Notes under the pieces: generated by a model | Seen by the model: the letters and a program-made list of their open reading frames with translations, nothing else | What the model was told of the DNA's origin: nothing | The model's database searches: none | Assembly: GCA_937870635.1 (NCBI GenBank) | Contig: CALMZP010000045.1 | Span: 40,171-104,170 of the forward strand | Reading direction: 5' to 3' | Length of the DNA stretch: 64,000 bases | From: an uncultured Acidobacteriota bacterium | GTDB lineage: Bacteria > Acidobacteriota > Thermoanaerobaculia > Gp7-AA8 | Made by a program: the position numbers and the translations under genes | Shown here: positions 33,991 to 45,800 of the stretch, one piece after another | Layout of the letters: the number at the start of each line of letters is the position of its first letter | Numbering within the stretch: the first letter of the stretch is position 1

Positions 33991-35202
33991 ATGGAAACCA
34001 TCCGCATCGCAGCAACCGCCCTCAACACGCACAAGCTGCGTAGTTTCCTCACGCTTCTCGGGGTGATCATCGGAGTGATGACGGTGGTCGCCGTGGTGTC
34101 GATCATCTCCGGGCTGAACAACTACATCGCGGAGAAAGTCTTTCAGCTGAATCCAGACGTCTACGTCGTCACCCAGTTCGGAATCATCACCAGCCGCGAG
34201 CAGTTCCTCGCGGCCATCAAACGGAAGAAGATCGACTGGGGAGACTACACAGCAATCCGCGACCGCTGCACGACATGCAGCGCGGTGGGAGCGAGCCAGT
34301 CCAACAACGGGCAGGTCAAGCGCGGCTCCAGCCGCCTGGGCGGCGTCCGCATTCAGGGCGGGACGTCGAACATGGCCGACATCAACAACCTCGATCTCGA
34401 GGCGGGACGCTTCTTCAGCTCCACGGAAGATCATCACTCCACGCGCGTCGTCGTCATCGGATCGGACGTACGCGATCAACTGTTTGGAAAAGTCGATCCG
34501 ATCGGACGAACCATCTCCGTGGCGAACGAGCCGATGCGCGTCATCGGTCTCCTCCGCAAGCAGGGCTCGGTCCTCGGACAGAACCAGGACAATCAACTGT
34601 GGATCCCGCTGAATGCGTGGAAGAAACGGTTCGGTTCGCGGCAGGGCCTCACGCTCTTCGTCCGCTCCGCCGATGGAGTGCCGGGCATCAATCGCTCGAT
34701 GGACGAAGTGCGTGTCATCCTGCGGGCGCGGCGCAAGACCGCGTTCCGCGCCGATGATCCGTTCTCCATCGTTTCGGCGGAAGCGCTGCAGACGGTGTGG
34801 CGGAACATCTCCGCCGGCGCCTTCTCACTGATGGTGTTCATCTCCGGCATTTCGCTCGTGGTGGGCGGGATCGTGATCGCCAACATCATGCTGGTCTCCG
34901 TCGTGGAGCGCACTCGCGAGATCGGGCTGCGGCGTGCGCTCGGCGCAACCGCGCGCAACATCCAGCTGCAATTCCTGACCGAGGCCATTCTGCTTGCGCT
35001 GGGTGGCGGGATGGTGGGAGTGCTTCTCGGATATCTGATCAGCAAAGGCATCTCGACGGCGTTTCCTCTGCCCACTCTCGTCAAACCGTCGCTCGTCGTA
35101 ACGGGACTCGCCATTGCGGTCGTGACCGGTGTGCTCGCCGGATTCGTGCCTTCCCGCCGCGCGGCGCAGCTCCCTCCGATCGAAGCCCTGAGGTTCGAGT
35201 GA
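33991..35202 (+). CDS. MacB-type ABC transporter permease (first)
   Basis: A protein of 403 residues with one N-terminal membrane helix (LRSFLTLLGVIIGVMTVVAVVSI), a MacB periplasmic core domain (about 45-260) and three C-terminal helices of the FtsX domain (VNIMLVSVVERTREIGLRRALGA-type motif, here IANIMLVSVVERTREIG). The ATP-binding domain found fused in MacB is missing. It ends in TGATG, overlapping the second permease. Together they would form a heterodimeric mechanotransmission-type exporter. Confidence 0.9.
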   Translation: METIRIAATALNTHKLRSFLTLLGVIIGVMTVVAVVSIISGLNNYIAEKVFQLNPDVYVVTQFGIITSREQFLAAIKRKKIDWGDYTAIRDRCTTCSAVGASQSNNGQVKRGSSRLGGVRIQGGTSNMADINNLDLEAGRFFSSTEDHHSTRVVVIGSDVRDQLFGKVDPIGRTISVANEPMRVIGLLRKQGSVLGQNQDNQLWIPLNAWKKRFGSRQGLTLFVRSADGVPGINRSMDEVRVILRARRKTAFRADDPFSIVSAEALQTVWRNISAGAFSLMVFISGISLVVGGIVIANIMLVSVVERTREIGLRRALGATARNIQLQFLTEAILLALGGGMVGVLLGYLISKGISTAFPLPTLVKPSLVVTGLAIAVVTGVLAGFVPSRRAAQLPPIEALRFE

Positions 35203-36470
35203 TGCGGGAGCGGCTGATCTCCCTCCGCGAGAGCATACGGTTTGCCGGGGGGGCGCTCACCGCGCACAAACTGCGCTCGGCGCTCACGGTGCTCGGCATC
35301 GTCATCGGGGTGACCACGGTCATCGCCATGGTCTCGATCATCGAGGGGTTCAACAACAACGTCATCAAGAACTTCCAGTCGTTCGGCGCGACGCTCGTGC
35401 AGTTTCAGAAGTTCGACCCGCGGTTCGGGCCCGGCAATCGCGATGATTCGCAGCGGCAGCGCAAGAACCTCACGTACGAAGATGCGCTGGCGCTGAAGCG
35501 CCTCGTACCGTCGATGCTCGCCGTCTCGCCGGAGCGATACTGGTTCCCCTTCGACGGTCAGTCCCTTCCCGACATCGTCTACCGCGGAGAAGTCGCCACA
35601 CCGGACACGCTCGCCGGCGTGACACCGGACTACCCGGTCGCGAACAACCACTACATCGGCGAAGGGCGTTTCATCACCGAGGCCGACATCCTCCACTCGG
35701 CGCCGGTCCTGGTGGTCGGCTCGAACGTGGCCGAGGCTCTCTTTCCCCGCACGGACCCCATCGGCAAAGTCGTCTCTCTCGGCGGCCGCGGTTACACGGT
35801 CGTCGGTGTGATGGAACGTCAGGGCCCGGCGACGTTCTTCGAATCCGTCGACTCGCATACGTACATGCCGATCACGACGTTCGACAGCCACTTCCCCGCA
35901 ATCAAGAAAAACCAGGGAGTGAACATCGCGACGGTCCCGCGGCGTCCGGAGTGGGTCGGCCGGATCACCGAAGAGGGCGTCGCCGTGCTGCGCGCGCGGC
36001 GGAAAGTGCCGTTCAACAAGCCGAACGATTTCGGGATCATGACTCCCGACAAGCTGATCGGGAACTTCCAGGCCATCACCGGCGGCATCACGCTGGCCAT
36101 GATCTTCATCTCTTCGATCGCGCTGCTGGTGGGCGGCGTGGGAGTGATGAACATCATGCTCGTGTCGGTGACGGAGCGAACGCGCGAGATCGGCATCCGC
36201 AAGGCGATCGGCGCGGTGAAGCGCGACATCGTCACGCAGTTCCTGACCGAAGCGATGACGCTGTCGGGGATTGGCGGAGCGATCGGCGTACTGGTGGGAC
36301 TGGGGATCGCCGCGGTGGTTCGCAGCGTCAGCCCGCTCGCCACGACGACGCCGCTGTGGTCGATCCTGGTTGGATTGCTCGTCTCGATCTCGATCGGCCT
36401 CTTCTTCGGGATCTATCCGGCCGTCAAGGCCGCGAAGCTCGATCCGATCGAGGCGCTGCGGTATGAATGA
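35202..36470 (+). CDS. MacB-type ABC transporter permease (second)
   Basis: A protein of 422 residues from ATG 35202 with the same layout as its neighbour: one N-terminal helix (LRSALTVLGIVIGVTTVIAMVSI), a periplasmic core, then the FtsX helices with VGVMNIMLVSVTERTREIGIRKAIGA. The two permeases are clearly paralogous but diverged. No ATPase gene lies in the cluster, so the energising subunit must be coded elsewhere. Confidence 0.9.
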   Translation: MRERLISLRESIRFAGGALTAHKLRSALTVLGIVIGVTTVIAMVSIIEGFNNNVIKNFQSFGATLVQFQKFDPRFGPGNRDDSQRQRKNLTYEDALALKRLVPSMLAVSPERYWFPFDGQSLPDIVYRGEVATPDTLAGVTPDYPVANNHYIGEGRFITEADILHSAPVLVVGSNVAEALFPRTDPIGKVVSLGGRGYTVVGVMERQGPATFFESVDSHTYMPITTFDSHFPAIKKNQGVNIATVPRRPEWVGRITEEGVAVLRARRKVPFNKPNDFGIMTPDKLIGNFQAITGGITLAMIFISSIALLVGGVGVMNIMLVSVTERTREIGIRKAIGAVKRDIVTQFLTEAMTLSGIGGAIGVLVGLGIAAVVRSVSPLATTTPLWSILVGLLVSISIGLFFGIYPAVKAAKLDPIEALRYE

Positions 36471-36525
36471 TTTTGGATTTTGAATTTGAGAGAAGTCCAG
36501 AATCCAAAATCGCAAATCCAAAATC
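36470..36525. repeat. Seven-base-unit inverted repeat (island 7)
   Basis: TTTGGAT and TTTGAAT units (36470-36489) face ATCCAAAATCGCAAATCC-type units (36501-36525). It starts at the stop of the second permease and could end its transcript. Confidence 0.75.
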
Positions 36526-36835
36526 GAAGAACGCCGCCGCGCTGAGGGTGCCTCTCGCAGGAGCAACGGCCGCAAGCGAGGGAGCCCCAGCACGGGCGGC
36601 GGCTCTTGACGTGACAATGTGAGGCCTCCGGCGCTGAGCCGACGTGCGCCCGGTCACAGCGGGTGCGCTTCCAGCGGGACCGGAGTAGAATCGCACAGTC
36701 CAATCAGCAATTGAGGCGGCGCCGGGCGGCGTCCAACTTTTCGGGGTCACATCCATATTTGTGTTGTGAGACCGTGTCCCGGGATCAATGCGTCCCGGTC
36801 GTACGGCCATTGACGCAGAGAGAGGATCGGCCGTC
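36526..36835 (+). promoter_or_regulatory. Leader and probable promoter region of the giant gene
   Basis: 310 nt without a gene. A TAGAAT box at 36686-36691 is a possible -10, giving a leader of about 135 nt. The leader contains short dyads such as GACCG (about 36770) with CGGTC (about 36797), and a purine stretch GAGAGAGGAT just before ATG 36836. I match it to no known riboswitch. Confidence 0.3.
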
Positions 36836-39800
36836 ATGCAGCACGTCAGAACGATCGTTCTTGCGCTGGCACTGCTCGGTCTTGCCGACGTTGCCAGTGC
36901 TGTCACGAAGCAGTGGACGAACGCCGGTGGAACAGGGAACGGTCTCTGGACCGACCCTTTGAACTGGAATCCGAACGGCGTTCCCGCCTCGGGCGATACC
37001 GTGGAAATCGGTGCCAGCCTTTCGGGCGGCAACTGCACGTTGAGCACGAGCACGACCGTCGCCGGCCTGACGATCCTGAATCCCGGCACACCGCCGACGC
37101 TCACCGTCACGGGCGTCACCCTGACCGTGAGCGGGGCAACCAGCGTGGCCGCGGGCACCACGCTCAGTGCGACGAGTGGAGCGAGCGTGAACCTCAACGG
37201 CGGTGGCTCCTCCAGCGGCCAGTTTTCGAGCGGCGCCTCGTCCATCATAGCGTTCGCCGGAGGCTTCACCGCGAATGCCGGCAGCGGGTTCACGGGCTCC
37301 GGCGAGTTCCGCATCACGAGCGGGCTTTTTGTCGTACCGGCCGCAGCGAGCGTGACCATCCCCAACCTCAAATTCAGTGGCGGCTATCTCTCTGGAGCCG
37401 GCACCGTGACCTTGACCGGTGCAGCGGTGTGGTCTGCCGGCAGCATGGGTGAGTCGACCCAGCCCGGAGGGACGACGATCGTCGACAGTGCCGCCACGCT
37501 GACACTTCCCGGCGGCGGGTATACCTATCTCGAACAGCGGACCCTCACGAACAACGGCACCATCATCTACACGACACCGTCGCAATACCTGACCATCCAG
37601 GCGGTATCGACGGTGAACAACGCGGGAACCTTCGATATCCAGAGCGATCAGCTGATCTACATCGGCGGAGCCGGACCGAATGTCTTCAGCAATACCGGCA
37701 CGCTGCAGAAAAGTTTGGGCGCCGGAACCGCGGCCGTCCACGCCAGGCTCGATAACAGCGGTACCGTCGCTTCGACGAGCGGAACACTTTCCCTCGTTGG
37801 GGGTGGTTCGAGCACGGCTGCATTCTCGGCCGGCGCCGGGAGCGCCATCGAGTTCGCATCGAACTACACGATCGGCGCGGGCAGCACGTTTACCGGCGCC
37901 GGCGGATTTCAAGTCAGCTTCGGAAACCTCGTCGTGCCGGCGGCGGCTGCGGTCACGATCCCCAATTTTTCGATTCTGAACGGCAGCAGTTACCTGAGCG
38001 GTGCCGGGACGGTCACTCTCACGGGCGCGGCCACGTGGGCCGGTGGCTATATGGGTCACCCGTCCTCTCCCGGTGGAACGACCATCGTCGACGCGGCCGG
38101 TACCCTGACCATCAGTGGGAGCGGGGGGTACGCAACGCTCGATCAGAACCGCACGCTCACGAACAACGGCACGATCGACTACACGGCGCCCAGCCTCTAT
38201 CTCTCGATCTATAACGGCTCCACGCTGAACAATGCCGGCACGTTCAACATCGCGACGGACCAGCAGATCTACGCTGCTGGAAGCGGGCCTAACGTCATCA
38301 ACAACACGGGAACGCTCCAGAAGACGAGCGGCGGCGCAACGTCGTTCCTTTACCCGCAGCTCACCAATAGCGGGACCGTCGCCACGATCGCAGGCACGAT
38401 ATCCATCAATGGCGGTGGCGCAAGCAGCGGAGCTTTTTCTGCCGGCGCGGGCACGAACATCGACTTCGCGTCCACGTACACGGCCAACGCGGGAAGTTCG
38501 TTCGGCGGCGCGGGCAACTACCGGCTCAACAACGGCAATCTGGTCGTCCCCGGCGCCGCCTCCATCAGCATTGCCAACCTTGCCATCATGACGAGCGGCA
38601 GTTACCTGAGCGGCGCGGGCACCGTGACCCTCACCGGCGCAGTCACCTGGACGGCGGGATCCATGGGAATCGCGAGTGCGCCCGGAGGGACGACGATCAT
38701 CGATCCGGGCGCAACGGTGGCGATCAACGGGAGCTACACCTATCTCGACCAGGCGCGGACCCTCACGAACAACGGCACGATCAACTACACACCGACCGGC
38801 TCTTACCTGTCCATCTATAACGGATCGACGCTCAACAATGCCGGCACGTTCAACATCCAGAATGACCAGGGAATCGTGAGCGCTGGAACGGGCACGAACA
38901 GCTTCAACAACAGCGGGACGCTGCAGAAAACCGCCGGCAGCGGGACATCAACGATCACGGCGCTCCTGAACAACACCGGATCTCTAACCTCCTCCGCTGG
39001 AGAACTGGCCCTGAATGGCGGCGGCACTCACAGCGGAGCCTTCAGCGCGGGCACCGGCGCGATTCTGACTTTCGGCGGCGGCACCCACGCGATTGGCGCC
39101 ACCTCAACCGTGTCGGCGGCAGGGGTGATCCGGTTCAGCGGCGGAACGGCCGACATCGCTGGAACGTACAACGTCGCCGGGACGACTCGCGTGAGCGGGG
39201 GGACGGCGCGATTCAACGCCGCGGCCTCCACAGCGGTGCTCGAACTTTCTGGCGGCGACCTGGGCGGCACTGGCACCTTCACGGTCATGACGTCCGGAAC
39301 GTGGTCGGGCGGCTACATGAGCGGACCGGGGACGACCGTCGTCGACGCGGGAGCGGCGCTGACCATGGGCGGTAGCAGCACGTACAGCTATCTCGCTTCG
39401 GCGCGCGTGCTCACAAACAACGGCACCTTCGTTTACGCGCCGGCCCCCTATTACCTCTCGCAGTACGGCGGCTCGACGATCAACAATGCCGGCCTCTTCG
39501 ACGTTCAGACCGATCAGGGAATCGTCATCTCCGGAGCGGGCAACGTATTCAACAACAGCGGCACGCTGCGGAAGAGCGGGACGGCGGGCGCCTCGAACTT
39601 CGGTGTCGCGGTCAACAACACCGGGCTTGTCGACGTCTTGACGGGCACGCTTTCGCTGCAGGGCGGCGGCACGGCCAGTGGAACTTTCACTTTCGCGGTA
39701 AGTACCGCGGCGAATCTCGACTTCGCATCGACCTACACGGTGAGCAGCGGTGGCACCTTCAGCGGTCCGGGTAATTTCAGAATCATCAACGGCAACCTGG

Positions 39801-42800
39801 TCGTGGGTGCGGCGGCCACCACCATCCCGAACCTGTCCATCCTGGCCGGCGGTTCCTACCTGAGCGGGTCGGGCACCGTCACGCTCACCGGTACGGCGAC
39901 ATGGGCGGCCGGCTACATGGGCCATTCGAGCAATCCCGGCGGCACGACGATCATCGATTCCACCGCGACGCTCAATATGACGAACGGCAGTTACAAGTAC
40001 CTCGACCAGGGGCGAACTCTGACGAACAACGGCACGATCAATTACAACGTGCCCAGCTATTACCTTTCGATCAATAACGGTTCAACGCTCAACAATGCCG
40101 GGACCTTCGACATTCAGAGCGATACAGGTGTGTCGTGGTCCGGGGCGGGCAGCGTATTCAACAACAGCGGCACTCTGCAGAAGACAGGCGGCACCGGCAC
40201 TTCCGACTTCACGGTGCGCGTCAACAACACCGGCTCGGTCAGTGTCTCCTCCGGCACGCTCTCTTTCAACGGCGGCGGAACGCACAGCGGCGTGTTCACC
40301 CCCGCGGCCACGGGTACCGTGCGCTTCGGCGGCGGCACGCACGCTTCTGCCGGGGGGACATACTCCGGTCCGGGAACGTTCGCTTTCACAGGCGGCGACG
40401 TGACGTTGTCCGGTACGACGATCTACAACGCGACCTCAACACAGGTCACCGGCGCAACTGTCGTGATCAACGTCAACGGCACCACGGTGGCGCTCGCTCA
40501 AAGCGGCGGTTACCTTGGAGGTACGGGCACCTTCACGATCACGGGCTCGGCCACGTGGTCGGGTGGTACCTGGGGAGAGCCGTCGAACCCCGGTGGCACG
40601 ACCGTCATCGATCCGGGCGTCACGGTTCTTCTGAACGGTGCCTCGACTTACAGCTATCTCGGCTACGGGCGTACGCTGAACAACAACGGCACCATCACCT
40701 ACACGGCGCCCGCTTATTACCTGAACTTCTATCTGGGCGGCACGCTGAACAACGCCGGCACGTTCGAGCTTCAGACCGATCAGGGCCTGGTCCAGAGCGG
40801 AACGGGCAACCTCTTCTCGAATGCCGGCACACTTCAGAAGACGGTCGGAACCGGCGTTGCCATCATCAGCGTTCCTCTCAACAACACCGGATCGGTGATC
40901 GTCTCGGCGGGAACGCTCTCTCTCAACGCCGGCGGCACGCATAGCGGATCATTCAGCGCCACTGCTCCAGGGACCATGCAGTTCGGCGGCGGCACTCATT
41001 CCTCGAGCGCCGGCGCTTACGGCGGGACAGGGACCACTCTTTTCTCGAACGGCAATGTCACGCTATCCGGCACAACCACCTACAGCGCTGCCGCGACCCA
41101 GGTGACGAGCGGCACGGCCGTTCTCAATGTGAACGGCAGCACAGTCTCGCTCAATCAGAGCGGCGGCTACCTCGGGGGTACGGGGACGTTCACCATCACA
41201 GGCTCCGCCACGTGGTCGGGAGGCACATGGGGTGAGCCGTCGAACCTCGGCGGCACGACCGTCATCAACCCGGGCGTGACCGTTCTTCTCAACGGCGCCT
41301 CGACCTACAGCTATCTCGGCTACGGCCGCACGCTGAACAACAACGGCACCATCACCTACACGGCACCGGCCTACTATCTGAATTTCTATGTCGGCGGCAC
41401 GCTGAACAACGCCGGCACGTTCGACATGCAAACCGATCAGGGCATCCTGGCGAGCGGAACGGGTAATCTGTTTTCGAATACGTCGGTGCTTCAGAAGACG
41501 GCCGGAACGGGCGTCTCCACGATCAGCGTTCCTCTCAACAACAGTGGCTCGGTGCTCGCCTCGACGGGAACTCTGTCTCTCAGCGGCGGCGGCACGCACA
41601 GTGGATCATTCAACGCCACTGCTCCAGGCGCTGTTCAGTTCAACGGTGGTAATCATTCCTCCCCATCGGGCAGTTATGCCGGAACCGGACTCTTCCTCTT
41701 CTCGAGCGGCAACGTTCTGTTGTCGGGCACCACCACGTACAACTCTGCAGCGACAAGGGTGACGAACGGAACCGCGGTCTTCAACGTCGACGCGACGACT
41801 TCATCGCTCGAGCAGACCGGCGGGTATCTTGGAGGAACGGGGACATTCACGATCGCGGGATCGGCGACGTGGTCGGGGGGAACGTGGGGAGAGCCGGTGA
41901 ACACCGGCGGAACGACGGTGATCGATCCCGCCGCCGCGGTCTTGCTGGACGGGTCATCGACGTACAGCTACCTCGGTTACGGCAGGACGCTGGTCAATAA
42001 CGGGAGCATCACGTACAGCGCGCCGACGTATTACCTGACCTTCTACCAGGGAGGGACGCTCAACAACGCCGGCACGATCGACGTGATGACCGATCAGGGT
42101 TTCGCGGTGAGCGGCAGTACGAATCAACTCAACAACAGCGGCACGTTCCGAAAGAGCGCCGGCGCAGCGACGTCCACTTTCAGCGTGCCCTTTGCGAACA
42201 GTGGCCTCGTCGAAGCACTCGGAGGAATCTCAGCGTTCAACGGCGGGTACACACAGACGGCGGGGTTGCTGACGCTGAACGGGGGCGGCGTTTCGTCCAC
42301 GACGCCGCTCAACATCCAGGGCGGCATCGTCGGCGGCACCGGAACGATCGCCGCCACCGTCTCCAACAGCGGCGGCACGATGAAGCCGGGCCTCTCGCCC
42401 GGAACGCTGTCGATCTCGGGTAACTACAGTCAGGGAACGGCCGGCGCGCTCGAGATCGAGATCGCCGGTGCTGCTTCGTCAGACCTTCTCGCGATCTCAG
42501 GAACGGCCACGCTCGACGGCAGCCTCAGTGTCCTCAACATCGGCGGATACACGCCAGCGAACGGCGCTGGCTTCCAGATCGTGTCTTACTCCACCCGCTC
42601 CGGTGATTTCGCTACAAAGGCCGGTTTGAGCTACGTCGGCGGCGCATACACATACAACCTCAACGCGACCGACATCACGCTCACGGCGGGATCGACTGCC
42701 GATGTTACCGTCGCCAAGACGGCGCCGGGGACCGTGGCCATCAACCAGACATTCGACTACACCATCGTCGTCTCGAATCTCAGCTCGATCGACGCGGCCA

Positions 42801-45800
42801 CGGACGTGACGCTCACGGATGATCTCTCCGCGGCGGGAGTCGTGCTGAACTCCATCACGCCCCCACCGGGCTGGACGTGCGCGGGAACGACAACCGTCAC
42901 CTGCACGACGACGCTGCTCGGCGCGAGCAGCTCAGCTTCGTTCACCTTCAACGTCACGGCACCGTCGAGCAACGGTTCGATCACGAACACCGCTTCGGTC
43001 GCATCGGTAAACGAGCCGGCCTCGAACAATACGAACAATTCCTCGGCCGCGACGACGAGCGTGGTAGCGATCCAGGCCGATGTGAGCGTGACGGTCACGT
43101 CGATCGGCTCGACGACGGCTGGCAATCCGATCGTCTACACCCTCTCCGCCGTTAACGCGGGTCCGGTCGCGGCCACGAACGTCGTCGTCACGGCGAGCAT
43201 CCCTCCCGGCGTCACCGCGGTTTCATTCACTACCGCGCCATCGACGTCCTGCGCACCTTCGGGGCTCAACGTAGTGTGCACGTTCACGTCGATTGCCGCC
43301 GGCGGCTCGGCAAACATCACCATCAGCAGCACCGCCGCAGATGGTGGGTCGATGACCGTCAAGGCGTCCGCCTCCGCCAGCGAGCCCGATCCGAATACGG
43401 CCAACAACAGCGGCAGCAGCACGACCATCGTCACAGGCTCGAACACGCTTGTCGTCCGTGTCATCGCGGACAGCGGCAGCAGCTCTCTCCGCCAGGCTCT
43501 CATGGACGTGCAGAACGGCGTCTGCGTCGTCCCCTGCACGATCACGTTCGCAATCCCGGGGGCCGGGCCGCACGCGATCGCTCCGCTCTCGGCGTTGCCG
43601 TCGGGCACGTCCAGCAATGTGACCATCGACGGCGCAACGCAGCCTGGTTATTCAGGAGCCCCGCTGATCCAACTCGACGGATCCGGACTGGCATCCGGCG
43701 TCAGTGGCCTGCAGATTTTCGGCAACAACTGGACCGTGCGGGCCATCGCCCTACACAGCGTCCCGGCCTACGGCATTTTCTTCAGCGGCGGAAGCGGCCA
43801 TACCGTCGTCGACAACTACGTGGGCACGAACGGCTCGATCGATCTCGGCAATCAGTACGACGGATTGCTGTTTGGTAACGGATCAGCCTCGAACACGATT
43901 CGTGGCAATGTCATCTCCGGCAACGGCGGCGGCATCCGCATCTTCGGCGCGTCGAGCGGAAACCTGATCGCGGCGAACCTCATTGGCGTCGGCGCCGACG
44001 GATCGACGCCGGTCCCGAATGCAAACTACGGGATCCTCTTCCAGACCAGCGCCACGGGCACGGTGGGAGGCTTGACACCGGCCGACTCGAACACCATTGC
44101 CAGCAACGGAGCCCAGGGCGTTCTCATCGAAACCGGTATCTCAGGCGTGGAGATTCTTGGGAACAGTTTCTCGGCGAACGGTGGACTGGCAATCGATGAC
44201 GGTGCGGGCACCGGTGCCCCGCCCACGCCATCCATTGCCAGCGCGGAGCTCAGCGGCGGAAACCTCCATGTGACGCTCTCTGCCGACGGGACGGCCGCCA
44301 GCGGAACGAGTGCCCTTCGCGTCGAGCTGTACCAGGCCGACAGCCTCGCGTCCGCTGAAGGCAGCCAGTTGCTGGCCACTGTGTGTCGGACCGGAAATCT
44401 GCTGACGAATGCCATCATCACGGTTCCCGCCAGCTCGACTGTGCCTGGAACCCCGATCGTGGCAACGGCGACGCCGTACAGCGGAACGTCGTGCAGTGGC
44501 ATTACAGGGAACACGTCAGAGTTCTCAGCGGCAGTCGCGGCGGCGGCCTGTACGCCGCCCGCGGTCACGATCGCCGCGTCAGGTCCGACCACCTTCTGCG
44601 CGCCGGGGACCGTTACCCTGACAGCGAATCCCGCCGGCCTCACCTATCTCTGGTCGACGGGCGCCACGACGCAGTCCATTACGGTTTCCGCCACCGGAAA
44701 TTACACCGTCACCGCAACGAACGCGCTCGGCTGCGCGGCCTCCGCGTCCCAGAGCGTCACCGTCAACCCTGTTCCGGCGACTCCTGTCGTCACCGCATCG
44801 GGTCCGACGACATTCTGCACAGGCGGAAGCGTGACGCTCACGGCGCCCGCTTCGGCCTCATACCTGTGGTCGAACGGCGCCACCACGCAGTCGATCACAG
44901 TGACGGCCTCGGGCTCGTACGGCGTCACCGTCAGCAGCCCCAGTGGATGCTCGGCGTCGTCGGCTCCCGTCTCGGTCACCGTCAATCCGCTCCCCCCTGC
45001 TCCGACCATTACGGCCTCGGGCCCGACCACATTCTGTCAGGGCGGCAGCGTCACCCTCACCGCAAGCGCCGGGTCGTCCTGGCTCTGGTCGAACGGAGCT
45101 ACGACGCAGTCGATCACCGTGATCAGCGGCGGGAACTATTCGGTCACCATTGCCGACGGCAACGGATGTACGTCGACATCGGCTCCGACGCCCGTCACCG
45201 TCACGTCTCCGCCGATCGTGCGGATCAGCGGTCCATCGTCCATGTGCGGCGCCGGAACGGCGACACTGACCGTGGAAGGCTCCGGCATCTCCAGCGTCAC
45301 GTGGTCGACCGGGGCGACAACGACTTCGATCACCGTCGCTCCCACGTCCACGACCACGTACTCCGCGGTTGTCGTCACCGGAAGCTGCACGACCACGGTC
45401 TCGCACACGATCACCGTGTCGAACGCAGGTCCGCCTCTGAGCATCAGCGCGCCTGCATCGGTGCCTGCGCTGTCGGCCGGAAACGTGGCGAGCGTTCCGG
45501 GAGGCACGACCGAAAGCTACTCATGGTCGATCTTCAACGGGACGATCACCTCGGGCCAGGGGACGCCGGCGATCACGTTCACCGCGGGCGCAAGCGGCGC
45601 GGTCACGCTGAATGTCACCATGGAGAGCTCCGGCTGCCCATCGAACGGCACCACGACGATCGCGATCGAATCCTGCGCGACCGTGCCACCGTCGCTCATC
45701 AGCCCTGCTCCCGGTATCGCCAGCGCGCAGTCGCCGGTGACGTTCGTATGGTCCGCCGTTGCAGGCGCCATCGATTACGAAGTCTGGCGCGTCGTCCCCG

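Noticed and set aside
34593..36617. 674-codon minus-strand frame opposite the permeases
   Set aside because: Antisense shadow of two well-recognised MacB-type permeases.
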